From an archaeon (lineage in GTDB: Archaea; Nanobdellota; Nanobdellia; Pacearchaeales; GW2011-AR1): a stretch of 15,585 nt of DNA. The stretch spans positions 1 to 15,585 of the forward strand of contig JAUVHP010000018.1 in the NCBI GenBank assembly GCA_030593225.1, written 5' to 3'. Shown here one piece after another: positions 11,059 to 15,585 of this stretch; position 1 is the first letter of the stretch, and each line of letters starts with the position of its first letter. Made by a program: the position numbers and the translations under genes. The notes below the pieces were generated by a model, which saw nothing but the letters and a program-made list of their open reading frames with translations, searched no databases and was not told the origin of the DNA.

Positions 11059-14000
11059 ATGGTTAAAATAAAAAATAAAAATATTGCTATTCAATTATCT
11101 GAATTAGGGTTAAATGAAAAACTTATAAAAGTTTTTCAAGAATTTATTTATGAAAAATTCTGGCAAGAATCAATTGACATTTATAAAAATCTGCAAATAG
11201 CTCGTAAGAGTTTGGACTCAAAAAATAAAATTTATCTTTTATTGAGGGTTAAAAAATTTGGTTATGATGTTAATTTGGAAATTACCAATAATGAATTAAA
11301 TCATTTTTGCAATTGTTCACATAGAGAAGGATTTAAAGGATGCTCGCACGCTGGTGCTGTTCTTTTGTATAAAATGTTAAAGCATGAAAAGAATGATTTT
11401 AATTCTAAGTTGGGGGATAATTTACAACCTAAAAAAAATAAAAGTAGTGATTTAAATTATTTCAAAAGTTTATTTCCTAAAGTTGATATTAGTGGGCAAC
11501 AAAATATGATTTATTTTAATTTTGAAGATTTTGATAAAGAAAAACAATTACTTGTTGTGCAAAAAGGAATTATAAGAAAAAGTGGAGGGTATGGAATTCC
11601 AATGAAATTTCATGCTAAAAATTTTGATTCTAATAAATGGAAAATAAGTAAAAATGTTGGAAGTGTTTTAAAATTTATTCACGACGCTGATAATTATGGT
11701 TCAGGTTATTCATCATCTGGATTTTCTAAATATGGATTTTACGATGTTAATACTGATTTAATGATGCCGGTTTTAAAAAAAATATTTTTTGAAGAACAAG
11801 AAATAATTCTGGGTGCAATTTTTTCAAAAGAAAAGTTTGAACTTTCTTGGGATATTTCAAAAAATGATTCATCATATTTTATTGAGCCATTTTTTATTTG
11901 TGAAAATAAGAAAAAAAATCTTTTAAAAATGGATTTAATTGAAATCGGAAGCAATAGTTTATGGGTTTTTGATTGCAAAAAAAGATGTTTTTATGAATAT
12001 AAAGATAATTTAAATTTAGAAATTGTTAGAAGCATTATTAGATTGCCTAAAAAATTAGAATTTAATGAAAAAGAATTAATGGAATTTTTTTCAAATTATT
12101 ATCCAAAAATTTTAGATAATTTTAAATTTAATCTTTCAGATGATTTGAAAAGAAAAACAAAATATGCTATTCCAAAAGCAAAACTTTATTTAGAAAAATC
12201 TGGAAGTTCTGTAAAAGTTAAACTTATGTTTAATTATTCTTCTAGAGAAATTAATTATTTTTCTTCAAACAAAGATATTGTTTTAATTGATAATAATGTT
12301 ATTTATGATATTCATAGAGATATGGAAATTGAAGACGAGGTAGTTGAAAAATTAAATAAAATGGGTGTTGTTACTCACGAAAGTTTGGATGAATTTGAAA
12401 TAGATTGTGATTTGATTGATTTTATTATGAATAATCTCCCTGAAATTGTTCAAAGTGGGATTGAGGTTTTTGGCGAAGACAAGTTATTTAATTTTAAGGT
12501 TGTTAAAAATAAACCTAAAATGAATATTAAAGTTACCCAAAGCACTGATTGGTTTGGAATTAAGGGAGATGTTAAATTTGGGCAGGATTCTGTAAATATT
12601 CAAGATGTTTTGGATGCAATTTTTAAAAATAAAAGATTTGTTGAATTATCAGATGGAAAAAATGCAGTTATTCCCAAGGAATGGATTAATAATTTAAAGG
12701 CGTATGCAGGGTTTATTGATTTTGAAAAATCTGGAACTAAATTATCTAAAAACCATATAGCAATAATAAATGATATTATTAAACTATCAAATAATGTTAA
12801 TATGAGTGATAAAGTCCAAAAAACTATTTCTAATTTTAATAATTTTGATAAAATTAAATCTGTTAAATTATCTAAAAACATTAATGCCAAATTAAGAGAT
12901 TATCAAAAATCTGGATATGATTGGCTTTGTTTTTTAAGAGATTTTGGGTTTAATGGTATTTTGGCGGATGATATGGGACTTGGTAAAACTTTGCAGACAT
13001 TAAGTTTATTGCAAAAAATGAAAGATGAAAATGTTAAAAATCCTTTTTTAGTTGTTGTTCCTACTTCTTTAGTATTTAATTGGAAAAGTGAAATTGAAAA
13101 GTTTACACCAAATATGAAAGTTTATGTTCATCATGGCACAAATAGAAAAACTAACAAAGAAAAATTTAATGAATTAACACAAAAAAATGATTTGATTATT
13201 ACAACTTATGGGGTTTTAAGAAACGACTTAAAGTTATTTTCTGGAATTGAATTTGAATATATTGTTTTAGACGAAGCACATCTTATTAAAAATCCATTGT
13301 CTATTAGTGCAAAAACTGTTTACTCTTTGAAAGGCAAAAATAAACTTGCTATTTCTGGAACACCTATTCAAAATAATTTAACTGAACTTTGGAGTTTGTT
13401 TAATTTTCTAAATCCAGGGTATCTTGGAGGATATGAATTTTTTAAAGAGAATTTTGTATCGCTGATAGAAAAAAATGAAGATAAAACTATTAATGATTCA
13501 TTGAAGAAACTTATTAATCCATTTTTACTTAGGAGAACTAAAAAAGTTATTGCAGATGAATTGCCTGAAAAAAGTGAAATGATTTTAAAAAGTAGTTTTT
13601 CTGCGTCGGAAAGAGAAATTTATGATAACTGGCGTGACTATTATAAAAATGAAATTAATACAAACATAAAAGAAAAAGGGATTAATAAATCTAAGATAAA
13701 AATTCTTGAGGGACTTATGAAATTGCGACAGATTTGTTTGCATCCTAAATTAATTGATTCGCAATATACTGGAAGTAGTGCTAAGTTTGATTTATTAATG
13801 ATGGAAATTGAAAAAGTTTTAAGTGAAGGGCATAAGGTTTTGATTTTTTCTTCTTTTGTTAAAATGTTATCTATTGTTAAAAATGAATTTGAAGAAAAAG
13901 GAATTAAGTATTTTTATTTAGACGGGCAAACTAAAAATAGAGAAAATGTTGTTTCTAAATTTCAGGAAAGTTCTGAGGCACATCCTTTTTTAATTAGTAT

Positions 14001-14283
14001 TAAAGCTGGTGGGCTTGGACTTAATTTAACTGGTGCAGATTATGTTTTTATTATTGACCCGTGGTGGAATCCTGCAGTTGAAATGCAAGCAATGGATAGG
14101 GCTCATAGAATTGGGCAAAAAAATAAGGTATTTGTATATAAGATAATTACAGAAAATACTATTGAAGAAAAAATTTTAAAATTACAAGATTCTAAGAAAA
14201 AGTTAGTTAAGGATTTAATTGTTGAAGAAAATAGTTTAGTTAAAAATATTAATGTCCAAGACATTAAAGAAATTTTTGGATGA
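11059..14283 (+). CDS. SWIM zinc-finger SNF2/RapA-like helicase
   Basis: 1074 residues. Near the N-terminus is a SWIM zinc finger, C84-x-C86-x8-C95-x-H97 (CNCSHREGFKGCSHAG). Residues of about 130-600 are a long beta-rich region like the one associated with bacterial SNF2 helicases. The SNF2 motor starts near 612 (LRDYQKSGYDWL): motif I DDMGLGKT near 640-647, DEAH at about 737-740, SGTPIQNNLTELW near 765-777, and in the second lobe KAGGLGLNLTGADYV near 981-995, DPWWNPAVEMQAMDRAHRIG near 1000-1019. All motor motifs look intact. Family role: ATP-driven translocation on double-stranded DNA that remodels DNA-protein complexes, such as stalled RNA polymerase in the RapA group. The exact target in this archaeon is unknown. 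Base and codon use match the neighbours. The promoter is leaderless and the gene converges on the next one with a 26-nt gap. Confidence 0.93.
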   Translation: MVKIKNKNIAIQLSELGLNEKLIKVFQEFIYEKFWQESIDIYKNLQIARKSLDSKNKIYLLLRVKKFGYDVNLEITNNELNHFCNCSHREGFKGCSHAGAVLLYKMLKHEKNDFNSKLGDNLQPKKNKSSDLNYFKSLFPKVDISGQQNMIYFNFEDFDKEKQLLVVQKGIIRKSGGYGIPMKFHAKNFDSNKWKISKNVGSVLKFIHDADNYGSGYSSSGFSKYGFYDVNTDLMMPVLKKIFFEEQEIILGAIFSKEKFELSWDISKNDSSYFIEPFFICENKKKNLLKMDLIEIGSNSLWVFDCKKRCFYEYKDNLNLEIVRSIIRLPKKLEFNEKELMEFFSNYYPKILDNFKFNLSDDLKRKTKYAIPKAKLYLEKSGSSVKVKLMFNYSSREINYFSSNKDIVLIDNNVIYDIHRDMEIEDEVVEKLNKMGVVTHESLDEFEIDCDLIDFIMNNLPEIVQSGIEVFGEDKLFNFKVVKNKPKMNIKVTQSTDWFGIKGDVKFGQDSVNIQDVLDAIFKNKRFVELSDGKNAVIPKEWINNLKAYAGFIDFEKSGTKLSKNHIAIINDIIKLSNNVNMSDKVQKTISNFNNFDKIKSVKLSKNINAKLRDYQKSGYDWLCFLRDFGFNGILADDMGLGKTLQTLSLLQKMKDENVKNPFLVVVPTSLVFNWKSEIEKFTPNMKVYVHHGTNRKTNKEKFNELTQKNDLIITTYGVLRNDLKLFSGIEFEYIVLDEAHLIKNPLSISAKTVYSLKGKNKLAISGTPIQNNLTELWSLFNFLNPGYLGGYEFFKENFVSLIEKNEDKTINDSLKKLINPFLLRRTKKVIADELPEKSEMILKSSFSASEREIYDNWRDYYKNEINTNIKEKGINKSKIKILEGLMKLRQICLHPKLIDSQYTGSSAKFDLLMMEIEKVLSEGHKVLIFSSFVKMLSIVKNEFEEKGIKYFYLDGQTKNRENVVSKFQESSEAHPFLISIKAGGLGLNLTGADYVFIIDPWWNPAVEMQAMDRAHRIGQKNKVFVYKIITENTIEEKILKLQDSKKKLVKDLIVEENSLVKNINVQDIKEIFG

Positions 14284-14309
14284 TTTTTGATTAAGAAAAA
14301 TTTTGGATT

Positions 14310-14957
14310 TTATTCTTCAACAACTTCATCTTCTTCTGTAGCTAAAAAAGACCACCAAGGTCTTTTTGTTTGAATAACTTCACCTGTTTCAGCGTCTATT
14401 TGCGATTCAACTTGCATTTTTGCTTTGAATAAACCAAAAACCTTAGCTTGTTTTTGTGCTTTAACTTCATAAGCTGCTCTTACATTTTCACCTTGTCCAA
14501 CTTCTTTTAATTCAATTGAACAATTATTTTCTTCAGAACAAACATTTAATTTTAATCTTGCTAATGCTGTTGCCGAAGCTGTGTCAGGCATAATTTTAAT
14601 TTCAGCATTTCTTCCATTGCTTAATGTGGCCTTTAATTTTGATTGAGAATTAGTTGTATCTTCTTCAAGTTCTAAATCAGTATCTGCAGAAATACCTTGT
14701 GAATTTAATCTAATTTTATTATTTACTCTTTCCTCTATTTTAATTTGCTTTCCTTCAATATCATAATTCCCTGCTTTAATTTTAACTCTTTCTCTTATTT
14801 CAGAACTTGTCTGAATTTTATTTGAATCTCCTCTTTGCCCTCCAGATGCAACTACTTCATATTGGTCAATTGTATCTTGTGCTTGTTCTCCATTAGCTGC
14901 TACAGCAAATCCCATTAGGAAAATTCCTAAAAATAAAAACATCAATACTTTTTTCAT
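14310..14957 (-). CDS. Secreted protein with PepSY-like C-terminus
   Basis: 215 residues. MKKVLMFLFLGIFLMGFAVAA is a signal peptide, cleavage probable around residue 20-21. The mature part begins with an acidic/amide-rich stretch, followed by beta-strand-like alternations (RVKIKAGNYDIEGKQIKIEE), KLKATLSNGRNAEIKIMPD near 108-126 and a cysteine pair in LNVCSEENNCSIEL (about 137-150), likely a disulfide. The segment AKMQVESQIDAETGEVIQTK at about 178-197 resembles the end of a PepSY domain (V-x-I-D-A-x-T-G-E-V), seen in secreted peptidase-inhibitor-like modules, at modest confidence. It ends with PWWSFLA and an acidic tail. Similar secreted proteins seem common in DPANN-type archaea (impression). 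It is divergent from another secreted-protein gene at 15060. Confidence 0.75.
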   Translation of the reverse strand: MKKVLMFLFLGIFLMGFAVAANGEQAQDTIDQYEVVASGGQRGDSNKIQTSSEIRERVKIKAGNYDIEGKQIKIEERVNNKIRLNSQGISADTDLELEEDTTNSQSKLKATLSNGRNAEIKIMPDTASATALARLKLNVCSEENNCSIELKEVGQGENVRAAYEVKAQKQAKVFGLFKAKMQVESQIDAETGEVIQTKRPWWSFLATEEDEVVEE

Positions 14958-14978
14958 AGTTAGTTATAGAAAAAATAC

Positions 14979-14986
14979 TTTATAAA
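14979..14986 (-). promoter_or_regulatory. TATA box of the secreted-protein gene 14957-14310
   Basis: TTTATAAA, 21-nt gap to the ATG at 14957. Confidence 0.75.
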
Positions 14987-15030
14987 CTTTTTTGAAATTT
15001 TTTATTAACTCAAAATTTTAAATAGAAAAT

Positions 15031-15038
15031 ATTATAAA
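15031..15038 (+). promoter_or_regulatory. TATA box of the secreted-protein gene at 15060
   Basis: ATTATAAA, 21-nt gap to the ATG at 15060. Confidence 0.65.
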
Positions 15039-15059
15039 TAAAAAAGAATTTAAAAATAA

Positions 15060-15500
15060 ATGAAAAGAATGATTTTAAGTTTGATGATTTTTATTTTAGG
15101 ATTTAATTTAGTAAGTTCAGTTAGTATTCAAGATGTTGAATTATTTTGTCAGCAAGTGGATTTAGAACAATTAGGAGATTTTGAAATTCCTTCATTTGTT
15201 CCTTATAAAAATGAAATTTTTAATTTTTATCTTCTTGAAGAAAATTTTAATGGAAGTTTAATTATTGAAGAAGGAAAAATAATTTCTATGAAATGTGAAG
15301 AAAACAAAGATAATACTTATTATGTTTATATTAATAATTTAGTTACACTTGAAGAAATTAGCAAAGCAGAAAATTCTTTAGGTTTGTATAATGAAAAAGT
15401 TAAGAATAAAGAAATTGAAATTAAAGGAGCTACATTGGGTAAGAAGATTAAATTAACATTTACAAAAATTATTTTGAAAATTGTTTCTTGGTTTAGATAA
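15060..15500 (+). CDS. Small secreted protein, unrecognised
   Basis: 146 residues. A signal peptide (MKRMILSLMIFILGFNLVSS) with cleavage around residue 20, then a mature domain of about 125 residues with two cysteines (FCQQVDLEQL and MKCEENKD), possibly one disulfide. It has an aromatic/acidic middle (IPSFVPYKNEIFNFYLLEEN), GSLIIEEGKIISMK and a tyrosine-rich YYVYINNL strand. The C-terminus is basic and hydrophobic (KIKLTFTKIILKIVSWFR) and could lie on or enter the membrane. I recognise no family. It shares a 102-nt divergent promoter region with the other secreted-protein gene (14957-14310), so joint action in the envelope is possible but unproven. Its stop overlaps the end of a convergent gene. 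Confidence 0.7.
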   Translation: MKRMILSLMIFILGFNLVSSVSIQDVELFCQQVDLEQLGDFEIPSFVPYKNEIFNFYLLEENFNGSLIIEEGKIISMKCEENKDNTYYVYINNLVTLEEISKAENSLGLYNEKVKNKEIEIKGATLGKKIKLTFTKIILKIVSWFR

Positions 15501-15585
15501 ATATTCTTTTAAAATTCTTTTCTATTTGTTTTTCTGTTTCTGATTTTGATTTTTTCCAAATTTTAGAAATAGTTTTTATTGATTC
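15493..15585 (-). CDS. C-terminus of a minus-strand gene (partial)
   Basis: Thirty codons are open from the window edge to a TAA at 15495-15493, while the other two minus frames stop at once. The peptide is lysine-rich and probably helical (KTISKIWKKSKSETEKQIEK, then NFKRIFI). The composition fits a coding end of this genome. It overlaps the 3' end of the convergent plus gene by 8 bp. Too short to identify. Confidence 0.5.
   Translation of the reverse strand, partial: ESIKTISKIWKKSKSETEKQIEKNFKRIFI

Overview
The window comes from an AT-rich archaeon, most likely a DPANN lineage of the Pacearchaeota/Woesearchaeota type (lineage is inference). Archaeal marks seen directly: a thermosome, ribosomal protein eS6, a tRNA-Tyr with the C1:G72 pair and a bulge-helix-bulge intron, and TATA-box promoters. 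The coding style is compact: short intergenic gaps, many lysine/isoleucine-rich proteins, and several small secreted or membrane proteins with no clear family.

Layout. Positions 1-2852 (minus strand) hold, in transcription order, eS6 (2852-2427), a membrane-anchored surface protein with a cysteine-rich stalk and a LamG-like domain (2326-950), and a fused membrane/spermidine-synthase-like protein running off the window (953-1) that overlaps its predecessor by ATGA. Positions 2853-3781 contain no protein gene but are an RNA region: a four-way-junction RNA candidate, a hairpin RNA behind a duplicated promoter, tRNA-Tyr(GTA) with a 129-nt structured intron, and a further structured stretch ending in a GAAA hairpin plus T-tract. 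Positions 3782-4403 (plus) are a two-gene operon of a DUF5678 small protein and a retropepsin-like protease. Positions 4419-6409 (minus) carry a secreted/anchored protein and an unrecognised soluble protein; 6460-6792 (plus) is a small membrane protein. Positions 6831-9274 (minus) carry a FluG-like amidohydrolase, an unrecognised protein and a CBS-pair/zinc-ribbon protein. Positions 9373-14283 (plus) carry the thermosome and a large SWIM-SNF2 helicase. The end of the window has two divergent secreted proteins (14957-14310 minus, 15060-15500 plus) and the C-terminus of another minus-strand gene.

Expression logic. Almost every gene that begins a transcription unit has a TATA element ending 21 or 22 nt before its ATG, which predicts leaderless mRNAs. 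The two genes that sit inside operons (3975 and 953) instead have a GAGGT Shine-Dalgarno 6-7 nt before the ATG. This rule corrects two starts (5780 rather than 5795; ATG 8639 rather than TTG 8651). One 8-bp near-palindromic TATA element at 6431-6438 sits exactly 21 nt from the ATGs of both divergent genes beside it. The most novel material is the RNA region 3031-3710; the DUF5678/retropepsin pair and the cysteine/sequon-rich surface protein are next.
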